This document shows positions 1 to 11,323 of a stretch of 64,000 nucleotides of DNA, one piece after another. Position 1 is the first letter of the stretch. Each line of letters starts with the position of its first letter. The translations under genes and the position numbers were made by a program. The notes below the pieces were generated by a model. It made no database searches, was not told the origin of the DNA, and saw nothing but the letters and a program-made list of their open reading frames with translations. Origin of the DNA: Sulfurovum sp. (lineage in GTDB: Bacteria; Campylobacterota; Campylobacteria; Campylobacterales; Sulfurovaceae); NCBI GenBank assembly GCA_027082955.1, contig JALWTA010000030.1, forward strand, positions 1 through 64,000. Reading direction: 5' to 3'.

Positions 1-89
1 AGTTAAATCACAGACCACGAAAAGTACTTGGATTCAGGACACCTTATGAGGTGTTTTTCGAAGAATTCGCTAAAGAAGTAGCTGCTTAA
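1..89 (+). CDS. IS30-family transposase, C-terminal fragment (truncated by window start)
   Basis: Frame from nt 3 reads LNHRPRKVLGFRTPYEVFFEEFAKEVAA*, matching the conserved C-terminus of IS30-type DDE transposases (LNxRPRKxLGxxTPxEVF). Confidence 0.85.
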   Translation, partial: LNHRPRKVLGFRTPYEVFFEEFAKEVAA

Positions 90-261
90 TTTAGAGGTGA
101 ATTGCACTTATAATTTGAATGGGCGGTTTATCCTTTTCTCGACCAAAAAGTGCCAATTGCACTAGGCGTGCTTCAAAACCAGATGGATGTAAAAAAACAG
201 ATGTAAGCTCGGATGATATTGAACCTTGTAAAGGTATTGACTCGTGAGTTGTTGGAAAATA

Positions 262-348
262 TGGTGCGGATGAGAGGACTCGAACCTCCACGGGATTGCT
301 CCCACTAGAACCTGAATCTAGCGCGTCTACCAATTCCGCCACATCCGC
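262..348 (-). tRNA. tRNA-Leu(CAG)
   Basis: Reverse complement GCGGATGTGGCGGAATTGGTAGACGCGCTAGATTCAGGTTCTAG...GGTTCGAGTCCTCTCATCCGCACCA; acceptor, anticodon and T arms plus encoded CCA. Confidence 0.96.
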
Positions 349-377
349 ATAGGTAAGAAATAAATAAAAGAGAGAAG

Positions 378-454
378 TGGCGCGGCGGACGAGACTCGAA
401 CTCGCGACCCCCTGCGTGACAGGCAGGTATTCTAACCAACTGAACTACCGCCGC
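378..454 (-). tRNA. tRNA-Asp(GTC), copy 1
   Basis: Reverse complement GCGGCGGTAGTTCAGTTGGTTAGAATACCTGCCTGTCACGCAGG...GTTCGAGTCTCGTCCGCCGCGCCA. Confidence 0.96.
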
Positions 455-537
455 ACCGAAACCTTAAAAAGGCTGCAAAATTCTACTGAAATAGCTTTAA
501 AAGCAATTTATTTCAGAAAGAATATTTTCTCTACTAA

Positions 538-613
538 TGGTGGTCGCTACAAGACTCGAACTTGTGACATCTACCTTGTAAGGGTAGCGCTCTACCAACT
601 GAGCTAAGCGACC
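538..613 (-). tRNA. tRNA-Val(TAC), copy 1
   Basis: Reverse complement GGTCGCTTAGCTCAGTTGGTAGAGCGCTACCCTTACAAGGTAG...GTTCGAGTCTTGTAGCGACCACCA. Confidence 0.96.
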
Positions 614-620
614 GAAAAAA

Positions 621-696
621 TGGCGACCCCTAGAGGATTTGAACCTCTGTGACTACGATGAAAACGTAGCATCCTTGGCCACTAGATGAAAGGGTC
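621..696 (-). tRNA. tRNA-Glu(TTC)
   Basis: Reverse complement GACCCTTTCATCTAGTGGCCAAGGATGCTACGTTTTCATCGTAG...GGTTCAAATCCTCTAGGGGTCGCCA. Confidence 0.95.
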
Positions 697-723
697 ATCT
701 AGATCCAAACAGTCACACAAAAA

Positions 724-799
724 TGGTGGTCGCTACAAGACTCGAACTTGTGACATCTACCTTGTAAGGGTAGCGCTCTACCAACTGAGCTAAGCGACC
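724..799 (-). tRNA. tRNA-Val(TAC), copy 2
   Basis: Identical to the copy at 538-613. Confidence 0.96.
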
Positions 800-819
800 G
801 AAAGTTGTGATTGTTTTGG

Positions 820-895
820 TGGTGACCCGTCTAGGATTCGAACCTAGGGCCCACTCCTTAAAAGGGAGTTGCTCTACCGACTGAGCTAACGGGTC
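820..895 (-). tRNA. tRNA-Lys(TTT), copy 1
   Basis: Reverse complement GACCCGTTAGCTCAGTCGGTAGAGCAACTCCCTTTTAAGGAGT...GGTTCGAATCCTAGACGGGTCACCA. Confidence 0.96.
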
Positions 896-907
896 ATAAG
901 GGTGTCA

Positions 908-984
908 TGGCGCGGCGGACGAGACTCGAACTCGCGACCCCCTGCGTGACAGGCAGGTATTCTAACCAACTGAACTACCGCCGC
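908..984 (-). tRNA. tRNA-Asp(GTC), copy 2
   Basis: Identical to the copy at 378-454. Confidence 0.96.
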
Positions 985-1002
985 AATGACATACTTAAAT
1001 GG

Positions 1003-1078
1003 TGGTGACCCGTCTAGGATTCGAACCTAGGGCCCACTCCTTAAAAGGGAGTTGCTCTACCGACTGAGCTAACGGGTC
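1003..1078 (-). tRNA. tRNA-Lys(TTT), copy 2
   Basis: Identical to the copy at 820-895. Confidence 0.96.
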
Positions 1079-1171
1079 ACACATCTTATGCAGAATTTCT
1101 GAATAAGTGGACGGAATTATAGCTAAGACCGTCTTTATTGTCAAGAGATTTTTAGAAAATCTGAAAAAATT

Positions 1172-1654
1172 TTAAATTTTCAGTTTTTCCGAGAGCTTTT
1201 CTATGGCAAACCGGACAGACTGCTGCTGCACAGCCTCCCTGTCTCCTTCAAAAAGACAGTGGTATACTTTTTTCTCTTCATGAATGAGAATACCTATATA
1301 GACAGTACCCACCGGCTTGTCTGGTGTACCGCCGGTAGGACCGGCAATGCCTGAAACAGCAATGGCAACATCTGCATGAGCCATTTTGACAGCACCTTCG
1401 AGCATCTGAAGTACGCATGCTTCACTGACTGCACCATACTCTTTGAGTACTTCTTCGCTGACGCCTAGCCACCGGTGTTTGATTTCGTTGGAGTAGGTGA
1501 CGCATGCACCATTGAGTACAGCTGAGGCTCCGGAAATGGCTGTGAACTGTGCTGCAATGCGACCTCCTGTACAGCTCTCGGCAAAGGTGATGGTCTGTTG
1601 TTGTGCTGCAAGTGTCTGAATGATCTTTTCGGTCATTATATTGAGATTTTTCAT
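1172..1654 (-). CDS. CinA C-terminal domain protein (PncC-type nicotinamide-nucleotide amidase)
   Basis: AESCTGGRIAAQFTAISGASAVLNGACVTYSNEIKHRWLGV...AIAVSGIAGPTGGTPDKPVGTVYIG is the CinA-C signature. Confidence 0.9.
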   Translation of the reverse strand: MKNLNIMTEKIIQTLAAQQQTITFAESCTGGRIAAQFTAISGASAVLNGACVTYSNEIKHRWLGVSEEVLKEYGAVSEACVLQMLEGAVKMAHADVAIAVSGIAGPTGGTPDKPVGTVYIGILIHEEKKVYHCLFEGDREAVQQQSVRFAIEKLSEKLKI

Positions 1655-1736
1655 GTCATTATTGTACCCAAAGTAGCCTCTAACCCACTTTTGGATATAA
1701 TCCCCCGATAATATAACTCTTAAGGTATTATCGACG

Positions 1737-4490
1737 ATGGATTATAAAGAAACCCTCCTTCTTCCCAAAACAGACTTCCCGATGCGCGGAAATCTGCCTC
1801 AAAACGAACCCAAAAAATATCAGTCATGGTTTGAAAACGGTGTCTATGAGCAGATGAAAACCAAGCGTGAAGGTGCAGAGCTCTTTACACTGCATGACGG
1901 TCCTCCGTATGCCAACGGTGATATTCACATTGGGCATGCGCTCAACAAGATCCTCAAAGATATTATCCTCAAATATAATTATTTTCAGGGCAAAGCGGTA
2001 CGCATGACGCCGGGCTGGGACTGTCATGGACTGCCAATAGAACAGAAGGTAGAAGAGAAGCTTGGCAAAGCCAAAAAAGAGGCGATGCCTACTGCGCAGT
2101 TTAGAGCCCTCTGTCGTGAGCATGCGGCGAAGTTCATCGATATTCAGCGCAAGGGCTTCAAGTCACTCGGTGTGATCGCTGACTGGGAAAACCCGTATGT
2201 GACGATGGATTTCAAGTTTGAAGCGAACATTTACCGTACACTCTGTGAAGTAGCAAAACGCGGATTATTGGTTGAGCGCCACAAACCGATTTTCTGGTCA
2301 TGGGCAGCGCAGACAGCACTGGCGGATGCAGAAGTAGAGTATGAAGACAAAGAGGACTACTCTATCTACGTGCATTTCGAACTCTCCGATGCGGCAAAAG
2401 AGAAGCTTGACCTGCACGAGAAAGCGGGATTGGTCATTTGGACAACGACGCCTTGGACGCTGCCTGCCAATAGCGGTATCTCTATTAACCCGGATGAGAT
2501 GTATGTGCTCACAAGTGACGGACACATTATTGCAGAGGCACGTTATGATGCGATGATCGAAGAGGGAGTTGTCAGCGGACACGCTTCACGTAAGATTGCT
2601 GCTACAGAGCTTGAAGGGCTGCTGGCGATCAATCCGCTCAACGGTAGACCCTCTACTGTGGTACTTGGGGATCATGTCTTGATGGATGGCGGTACAGGGT
2701 GTGTCCATACCGCACCGGGGCATGGTGAAGATGACTACAAAGTGGGGCTCAAGTATGGACTGGAAGTGATCATGCCGGTCAATGAAAAAGGGCTTTATGA
2801 TGAGTCTGTGGTTGGTTTGAACTTGCTTCCTGAACCTGAAAAATTTGTCGGTATGCACATTTTCAAAGCTAACGAGCCTATTTTGGAGCTGTTGGGGGAG
2901 AGCCTGCTGAAAGTAAGCAAATTTACCCACTCCTATCCGCACTGTTGGCGTACCAAAAAGCCGCTTATCTACAGAGCGACCAACCAGTGGTTTATCTCTA
3001 TTGACGATAAGCCGAAAGGCTCTGAAGAGACGCTCAGAGAGAGTGCACTCAAGGCGATCGAGAGCGTCAAGTTCTACCCTGAAACAGCGAAAAACCGTCT
3101 CAAGCCGATGATTGAGGGCAGACCCGACTGGTGTATCTCGCGTCAGCGAAGCTGGGGTGTACCGATCGCCTTCTTTAGAAGCAAGAGCACCAAAGCAGTC
3201 ATCCTTGATGATGATGTGCTTGAGCATATCGCTGCACTCTTTGACAAGCATGGTGCGGATGCATGGTATGAGATGAGTATTGCTGAGCTTTTACCGGAGG
3301 GAAGCAAGTACGATCCGGATGATCTGGAGAAGATCGAAGATATTCTCGATGTCTGGTTTGACAGTGGCTCAACATGGAACGCTGTACTGCGTTCAGGCAA
3401 CTACGATGCGGGCAACTACCCTGCGTCACTCTACCTTGAGGGAAGCGATCAGCATAGAGGATGGTTCCAGTCTTCACTGCTGCTTAGCAGTGCGATCAAC
3501 CACATCTCTCCGTATGAGACGCTCATTACCCACGGCTTTACAGTCGATGAGAAGGGTGAGAAGATGTCCAAGTCCAAAGGCAATGTTGTAGCACCAGACA
3601 AGGTCATCAAGCAGTATGGTTCGGAGATTTTACGTCTGTGGGTGGCACTGAGTGACTACCAGAGCGACCTCAAGATCAGTGACGGCATTTTGAAGCAGAC
3701 AGCCGAGCAGTACAGAAAGATACGCAATACTTTCCGTTTCCTGCTGGCGAATGTCAATGATCTTGAAGAGGTAGTGGCACCTGAAGCCTATGGGGCATTG
3801 GATAGATGGATACTGCGCAAAGCAGCAGATGTCTTTGCCTCGGTCAAAGCGAGCTTTGATGCTAATGACTTCCTAAAAGGCTTTGCGACACTCAACCACT
3901 TCATCACCAATGAGCTAAGCGGTATCTACATGGATATCACCAAAGACAGGCTCTATTGTGAAGCCAAAAATAGCGATGTCCGTCGTGCGACACAGTCAGC
4001 AATGCTGCACATCGCCAAAGCGATGCTGGGGCTGGTCGCACCGGTACTGACCTATACAGCAGACGAGATACTTGAGTATGCGCCTGCGGTATTTAAAGAA
4101 GAGATGCAAAGCGTCTTTGATCTGATCTACACACCGGTACCCAAAGTGGCAGAGAGTTTTGATGATGCACTGCTTTTGGAAGCAAGAGAGAAGTTCTTCG
4201 AAGCGATCGATGCACTGAAAAAAGAGAAGATTATCAAGGCGACACTGGAGCTTGAGATTGCAGGAGCGCGTTCGCTCTTCCCGATAGAAGATGACAAAGA
4301 CCTTGAGGACTGGTTTGTGGTTTCAGCCATCAAAGCTGACAGCGATGGTGAAGAAGTGGCAGCCTTTGAAGTAGAGGGCAAACGTTTCAGCGTACACAAA
4401 GCCACAGCACACAAGTGCCCAAGATGCTGGCGATATACCGCACCTGCCGAAGAGACACTGTGTCAGCGCTGTAGTGAGGTTGTGGCATAA
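1737..4490 (+). CDS. ileS: Isoleucyl-tRNA synthetase
   Basis: 917 aa with HIGH-type ([16 protein letters not shown]) and KMSKS motifs and C-terminal Zn-binding CPRCWRY...C..C. Confidence 0.98.
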   Translation: MDYKETLLLPKTDFPMRGNLPQNEPKKYQSWFENGVYEQMKTKREGAELFTLHDGPPYANGDIHIGHALNKILKDIILKYNYFQGKAVRMTPGWDCHGLPIEQKVEEKLGKAKKEAMPTAQFRALCREHAAKFIDIQRKGFKSLGVIADWENPYVTMDFKFEANIYRTLCEVAKRGLLVERHKPIFWSWAAQTALADAEVEYEDKEDYSIYVHFELSDAAKEKLDLHEKAGLVIWTTTPWTLPANSGISINPDEMYVLTSDGHIIAEARYDAMIEEGVVSGHASRKIAATELEGLLAINPLNGRPSTVVLGDHVLMDGGTGCVHTAPGHGEDDYKVGLKYGLEVIMPVNEKGLYDESVVGLNLLPEPEKFVGMHIFKANEPILELLGESLLKVSKFTHSYPHCWRTKKPLIYRATNQWFISIDDKPKGSEETLRESALKAIESVKFYPETAKNRLKPMIEGRPDWCISRQRSWGVPIAFFRSKSTKAVILDDDVLEHIAALFDKHGADAWYEMSIAELLPEGSKYDPDDLEKIEDILDVWFDSGSTWNAVLRSGNYDAGNYPASLYLEGSDQHRGWFQSSLLLSSAINHISPYETLITHGFTVDEKGEKMSKSKGNVVAPDKVIKQYGSEILRLWVALSDYQSDLKISDGILKQTAEQYRKIRNTFRFLLANVNDLEEVVAPEAYGALDRWILRKAADVFASVKASFDANDFLKGFATLNHFITNELSGIYMDITKDRLYCEAKNSDVRRATQSAMLHIAKAMLGLVAPVLTYTADEILEYAPAVFKEEMQSVFDLIYTPVPKVAESFDDALLLEAREKFFEAIDALKKEKIIKATLELEIAGARSLFPIEDDKDLEDWFVVSAIKADSDGEEVAAFEVEGKRFSVHKATAHKCPRCWRYTAPAEETLCQRCSEVVA

Positions 4491-4615
4491 TGTTTGATAT
4501 GAGCCAGCCGGTCTCTTCTGAAATCATTATCGGGTCTATTCTGTTTATCTTTGCGATGGTAGGCATTGGGCTGGCAGTGGTGGCATACTATAAAAAGAAG
4601 TTCGATATCAAGTAA
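4490..4615 (+). CDS. Small single-pass membrane protein, 41 aa (not in ORF track)
   Basis: ATG overlaps the ileS stop (TAATG): [41 protein letters not shown]; one hydrophobic helix followed by a basic tail; stop 9 nt before gatA. Confidence 0.7.
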   Translation: MFDMSQPVSSEIIIGSILFIFAMVGIGLAVVAYYKKKFDIK

Positions 4616-4624
4616 GGATAGCGT

Positions 4625-7430
<2,806 letters not shown>

Positions 7431-7451
7431 TTTTTCCCTTTCTTTTTTCTC

Positions 7452-7474
7452 ATTACCACGCTATGCGTGGTAAT
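7452..7474. repeat. Perfect palindrome ATTACCACGC-TAT-GCGTGGTAAT
   Basis: 10-bp perfect arms, 3-nt loop, no downstream T-tract. Confidence 0.8.
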
Positions 7475-7524
7475 GCATACCTTCAAGAAAACAACACTAT
7501 AAACATCGCAAAAATATAGTACGT

Positions 7525-7547
7525 GTTCCCACGCAGAGCATGGGAAC
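7525..7547 (-). repeat. REP-like palindrome, family A copy 1 (minus strand GTTCCCATGCTCTGCGTGGGAAC)
   Basis: Same family as 55810-55833. Confidence 0.75.
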
Positions 7548-7695
7548 GAGACTGAGTTACTTGAAAGAAATCATCATTTAACCTATACTCTTATACATTC
7601 TTATGTACAACAAAATAAATATCCCAAATATTTCTATCTTTAAATCCGAATGAGATACAATAGAGCCATTATAAAACCATATAAAAGGATATAAC

Positions 7696-8397
7696 ATGGC
7701 ATTTTTCGGAAGCAGCAAGAGTGAAAAATCAACTCCTGAAGTAAAAAAGGCACCAAGTGCACCGGCAGCACCTAAAAGCGGGGCATCGACCATTACGGGA
7801 TGTATGGAGATACTGGGTAACGTCAAAGGGTGCGGTACTGTGCATGTTGACGGGAAGATCCATGGTGATCTGAGTGTTGATGAGAGTGTCATTGTCGGTA
7901 AAGACGGAGTCGTTAACGGAGATGTCAAAGCCAAAAAGATCATTGTCAGCGGCAAGATCAACGGTACGACAAAATGTGATACACTTGAGGTAACGCAGAC
8001 AGGTCATTTGACCGATACAATCGATGCGCACAAGATCGTTTCTGACGGGAAGATAGAGGCAAGCATCACTAACTGTGAATCGATCCATATTACCAAAAAC
8101 GGTCAGGTGCAGACACCCAAGATGATGGGAAAACACATTATTGTAAATGGAAATATCGAAGGGAATGTCATTGCGACAGAACTGCTTGAGATCAACAAAG
8201 ACGGGCGTGTCAAAGGGGAGATGCAGGTCAAGAAGATCAAGGTCTCAGAAGGTGGTCTGATGCTCGGTACCATGCTGACATATGAGCCGACAAATCCGGT
8301 ACGCAAAGTTGAAAAGAAACCTGAAGCCTCTTCTGATGTTGCAAAAAATGAACAGGCAACCGCTCTCAAAGAGATCGTAAAAACAAAGGAAAAGTAA
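7696..8397 (+). CDS. Bactofilin / polymer-forming cytoskeletal protein
   Basis: GNVKGCGTVHVDGKIHGDLSVDESVIVGKDGVVNGDVKAKKIIVSGKINGT beta-helical repeats, apparently two bactofilin modules. Confidence 0.88.
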   Translation: MAFFGSSKSEKSTPEVKKAPSAPAAPKSGASTITGCMEILGNVKGCGTVHVDGKIHGDLSVDESVIVGKDGVVNGDVKAKKIIVSGKINGTTKCDTLEVTQTGHLTDTIDAHKIVSDGKIEASITNCESIHITKNGQVQTPKMMGKHIIVNGNIEGNVIATELLEINKDGRVKGEMQVKKIKVSEGGLMLGTMLTYEPTNPVRKVEKKPEASSDVAKNEQATALKEIVKTKEK

Positions 8398-9665
8398 TGC
8401 ACGAACAGACGCTGGCGATTCATGCGGGGTATGAAAAAGATGCCCAGGGTACCATGGCGGTACCCATCTATCAAAGTACGGCGTATGAGTTTCGCGATAC
8501 CGAACATGCGGCAAACCTTTTTGCACTCAAGGAGCTTGGGAACATCTATACGCGTCTGATGAATCCGACCACTGATGTGTTTGAAAAGCGTTTTGCAGCA
8601 ATGGAGGGCGGTGCTGCTGCCATCGGGACTGCTTCTGGGATGGCGGCTATTTTTTATGCCATTGCCAATGTCGCCGAAGCGGGAGACAATGTGATTGTCG
8701 CCAAGCAGGTGTACGGTGGTACGACAACGCTGACTGGGCACACCATCAAGCGTTTTGGCATAGAGACACGCTATTTTGATGTGACCAACCCTGAAGAGAT
8801 CGTACCACTGATTGATAAGAAGACAAAACTGATCATCTTTGAAAGTTTGACCAACCCGAGCATCGATGTTGCCGATATTGAGGCGATCGTCAAGATCGCA
8901 GATACACATGGCATTCTAACCTGTGTGGACAATACAGTGGCAACACCGGTACTTTGCAAACCGTTATCGTATGGAGTCGATCTGACGGTACACTCCACAA
9001 GCAAATATACCACAGGTCAGGGGCTTGCGCTTGGCGGGATTATCGTAGAACGTGAAAACCTGGTAGAAAAGATCAAAGGCAATGAGCGTTACTACCATTT
9101 CAACGAGCCCGATCCGAGCTATCACGGATTGGTCTACAGTGATCTTCCTCTGCCGCTTTTTACCCTGAGAGTGCGTTTGGCACTGCTGCGTGACCTTGGT
9201 GGTGCGCCGAGTCCGTTCAACTCATGGCTGCATATTCAGGGGCTTGAAACCTTGCCGCTGCGTATGCGACAACACTCCGCTTCTGCCCTGGCGATTGCTG
9301 AATTTTTGGAAGCACATCCGAAAGTAAAAAAGGTCAACTATCCGGGGCTTCAAAGCTCGCCTCAGCATGTGCTGGCAGAAAAGTATTTCAAAGAGGGGAT
9401 GGCAAGCGGATTGCTCTCTTTTGAAGTAGAGAGCAAAGAGATGGCACAAAAGATAGCCGATGCAACAGAGATATTCTCAGTAGTGGTCAACATTGGCGAC
9501 AGTAAATCGATCATTACACATCCGGCAAGCACAACACATCAGCAGCTTTCAGCTCAGGAGCTCATTGATGCCGGTGTTCCGGGAGGACTGATTAGACTTA
9601 GTGTCGGGTTGGAGGATACGGAAGATCTTATTGACGATCTGAAGCAGGCTTTAGATAAAGGATAA
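8397..9665 (+). CDS. metY: O-acetylhomoserine aminocarboxypropyltransferase (sulfhydrylase)
   Basis: Cys/Met metabolism PLP enzyme: IYQSTAYEFRDTEHAANLFALKELGNIYTRLMNPT; SxSKYTTGQG PLP-lysine region. Confidence 0.93.
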   Translation: MHEQTLAIHAGYEKDAQGTMAVPIYQSTAYEFRDTEHAANLFALKELGNIYTRLMNPTTDVFEKRFAAMEGGAAAIGTASGMAAIFYAIANVAEAGDNVIVAKQVYGGTTTLTGHTIKRFGIETRYFDVTNPEEIVPLIDKKTKLIIFESLTNPSIDVADIEAIVKIADTHGILTCVDNTVATPVLCKPLSYGVDLTVHSTSKYTTGQGLALGGIIVERENLVEKIKGNERYYHFNEPDPSYHGLVYSDLPLPLFTLRVRLALLRDLGGAPSPFNSWLHIQGLETLPLRMRQHSASALAIAEFLEAHPKVKKVNYPGLQSSPQHVLAEKYFKEGMASGLLSFEVESKEMAQKIADATEIFSVVVNIGDSKSIITHPASTTHQQLSAQELIDAGVPGGLIRLSVGLEDTEDLIDDLKQALDKG

Positions 9666-9716
9666 AATAGTAGGGAACAGGTTTTAGGATTTAGATTGGG
9701 CTTTAAGGATTTTTTT

Positions 9717-9791
9717 GGAATCGGAGGCTTTAGCCCCGTTGGAGGTTTTTTAGCAATTTAACGTGAGTGTGAAGCTGAAGCTTTCGGTTCC
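9717..9791. repeat. Diverged inverted repeat pair (GGAAYCGRARGCTTYAGC) in the metY-metX spacer
   Basis: 9717-9734 GGAATCGGAGGCTTTAGC against reverse complement of 9774-9791 GGAACCGAAAGCTTCAGC, 14/18 identity, all differences transitions. Confidence 0.5.
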
Positions 9792-9840
9792 AGAGGAGGG
9801 AGCAGTTAAGGTTTACATAAGTAGGCATATGAAAAATACG

Positions 9841-9889
9841 CTACCCGCTACCCGCTACCCGCTACCCGCTACCCGCTACCCGCTACCCG
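9841..9889. repeat. Heptanucleotide tandem array (CTACCCG)x7
   Basis: Seven perfect copies counted directly. Confidence 0.97.
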
Positions 9890-9949
9890 CATATCTTCAG
9901 CCCAAATGCGATAAAATAGCGCAACAGTATCCCACAACAAAAGCCGTGT

Positions 9950-11065
9950 ATGAAAATAGAAACCAAAACCGCACATTTCAGCTCGCCGCTCTATCTTGAG
10001 AGCGGACGTATCATTGAGCCGTATGAGATCGCCTATGAGACCTATGGTGAGCTCAATGAAGACAAGAGTAATGTCATCCTCGTTTGTCATGCGCTCAGCG
10101 GTTCTCACCATGCTGCGGGTACCTATGAGGGAGATCGCAAGCCTGGTTGGTGGGATGGGCTTATCGGTGACGGCAAAGCGATCGATACGCAAAAATATTT
10201 TGTGATCTGTACCAATGTAGTCGGTTCCTGCTTTGGTAGTACGGGGCCGATGAGTGAGAGCTATCCTTCTTTGGAGCCGTACCGTCTGAAATTTCCTGTA
10301 GTCACCATCAAAGATATGATCCGTGCGCAGATGCACCTGCTCTCCGATCTTGGCATCTATCATGTACGGGCAATTGTCGGCGGTTCGATGGGGGGTATGC
10401 AGGCGCTGCAGTTTGCAGTGGACTATCCTAACTTTGCCGATGATATCATCTCGCTGGCTGCGACGTATGCGACACGCCCGTGGACGATCGCGTTTAACAA
10501 AGTCGCTATTGAAGCGATTCGCCGTGACCCCCGCTTCAAACACGGAAACTATGATAAAGACGACTTTAAAGAGGAGGGGCTTGACGGGCTTGCCATCGGA
10601 CGGATTGCCGGGCATATCTCCTATCTTTCTCCTGATTCTATGGATGAGAAATTCGGACGTAACTATGTTAGCAACGACGGGCTATTTGAGCTGTTTGGGC
10701 GTTATGAGGTCGAGCGATATATGGAGTACAATACGAACAATTTTGCCCGTATCTTTGATCCGCTCAGTTATCTCTATATTGTCAAGGCGATCAATACCTT
10801 CAATCTTTCACGGGGGTATGATTCGCTGCATGATGCTATCAGCCGTATCAAAGCGCGGGTGCATTTGATCAGCTTTTCATCCGACTATCTCTTCTTCCCT
10901 TCTGAGATGGAGCATATTGCCAAAATGCTCGAACGTAACGGACAGGCATACACTTATCTTGAGGTGGAGAGCAATTATGGGCATGATGCTTTTTTGGTCG
11001 AGCTGGACAAATTTGACTATCACATTAGAGACGTGTTGAGTGAAAAATTAAAAATTAAAAATTAA
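9950..11065 (+). CDS. metX: Homoserine O-acetyltransferase
   Basis: AETYGELN...NVILVCHALSGSHHAAG and VGGSMGGMQALQ nucleophile elbow. Confidence 0.95.
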   Translation: MKIETKTAHFSSPLYLESGRIIEPYEIAYETYGELNEDKSNVILVCHALSGSHHAAGTYEGDRKPGWWDGLIGDGKAIDTQKYFVICTNVVGSCFGSTGPMSESYPSLEPYRLKFPVVTIKDMIRAQMHLLSDLGIYHVRAIVGGSMGGMQALQFAVDYPNFADDIISLAATYATRPWTIAFNKVAIEAIRRDPRFKHGNYDKDDFKEEGLDGLAIGRIAGHISYLSPDSMDEKFGRNYVSNDGLFELFGRYEVERYMEYNTNNFARIFDPLSYLYIVKAINTFNLSRGYDSLHDAISRIKARVHLISFSSDYLFFPSEMEHIAKMLERNGQAYTYLEVESNYGHDAFLVELDKFDYHIRDVLSEKLKIKN

Positions 11066-11070
11066 AAATT
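11043..11070. repeat. Heptanucleotide tandem array (AAAAATT)x4 spanning the metX stop codon
   Basis: Four perfect copies; metX ends ...LKIKN* inside the array. Confidence 0.95.
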
Positions 11071-11116
11071 GTGGTATGCTTTCTTGCAGAAAGCTTTTAT
11101 TTGATGAGAGGGTGGT

Positions 11117-11323
11117 ATGAAAACTGAGACTTTTGAAGAGAAATTGGCGTACTCCAAGGCGTTGCTTGAGAAGCTGATGGATCCGGAGATTACGCTGGAA
11201 GAGTCGGTGAAGCTCTATGAAGAGGGGCTCAAGACCATCAAAGAGGCACAAAAGATGATTGAAGAGGCAAAGGTTAAGGTCTCAGTGATCGATCAGCAGA
11301 ACCAGACGGTGGATGAGGCGTAA
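11117..11323 (+). CDS. xseB: Exodeoxyribonuclease VII small subunit
   Basis: TFEEKLAYSKALLEKLMDPEITLEESVKLYEEGLK. Confidence 0.92.
   Translation: MKTETFEEKLAYSKALLEKLMDPEITLEESVKLYEEGLKTIKEAQKMIEEAKVKVSVIDQQNQTVDEA

Noticed and set aside
377-607. 76-aa ORF (and 91-342 minus ORF)
   Set aside because: Lie over tRNA genes; not coding.
2586-3251. 221-aa minus ORF and other frames inside ileS
   Set aside because: Antisense or alternate frames within ileS.
9660-9950. SAM/methionine riboswitch upstream of metX
   Set aside because: I could not find a SAM-I/II core or other known aptamer by eye; a covariance-model search (Infernal/Rfam) would be needed.
9763-9999. 78-aa ORF containing LPATRYPLPATRYPLPA
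   Set aside because: Translation of the (CTACCCG)7 array running into metX; no plausible protein.
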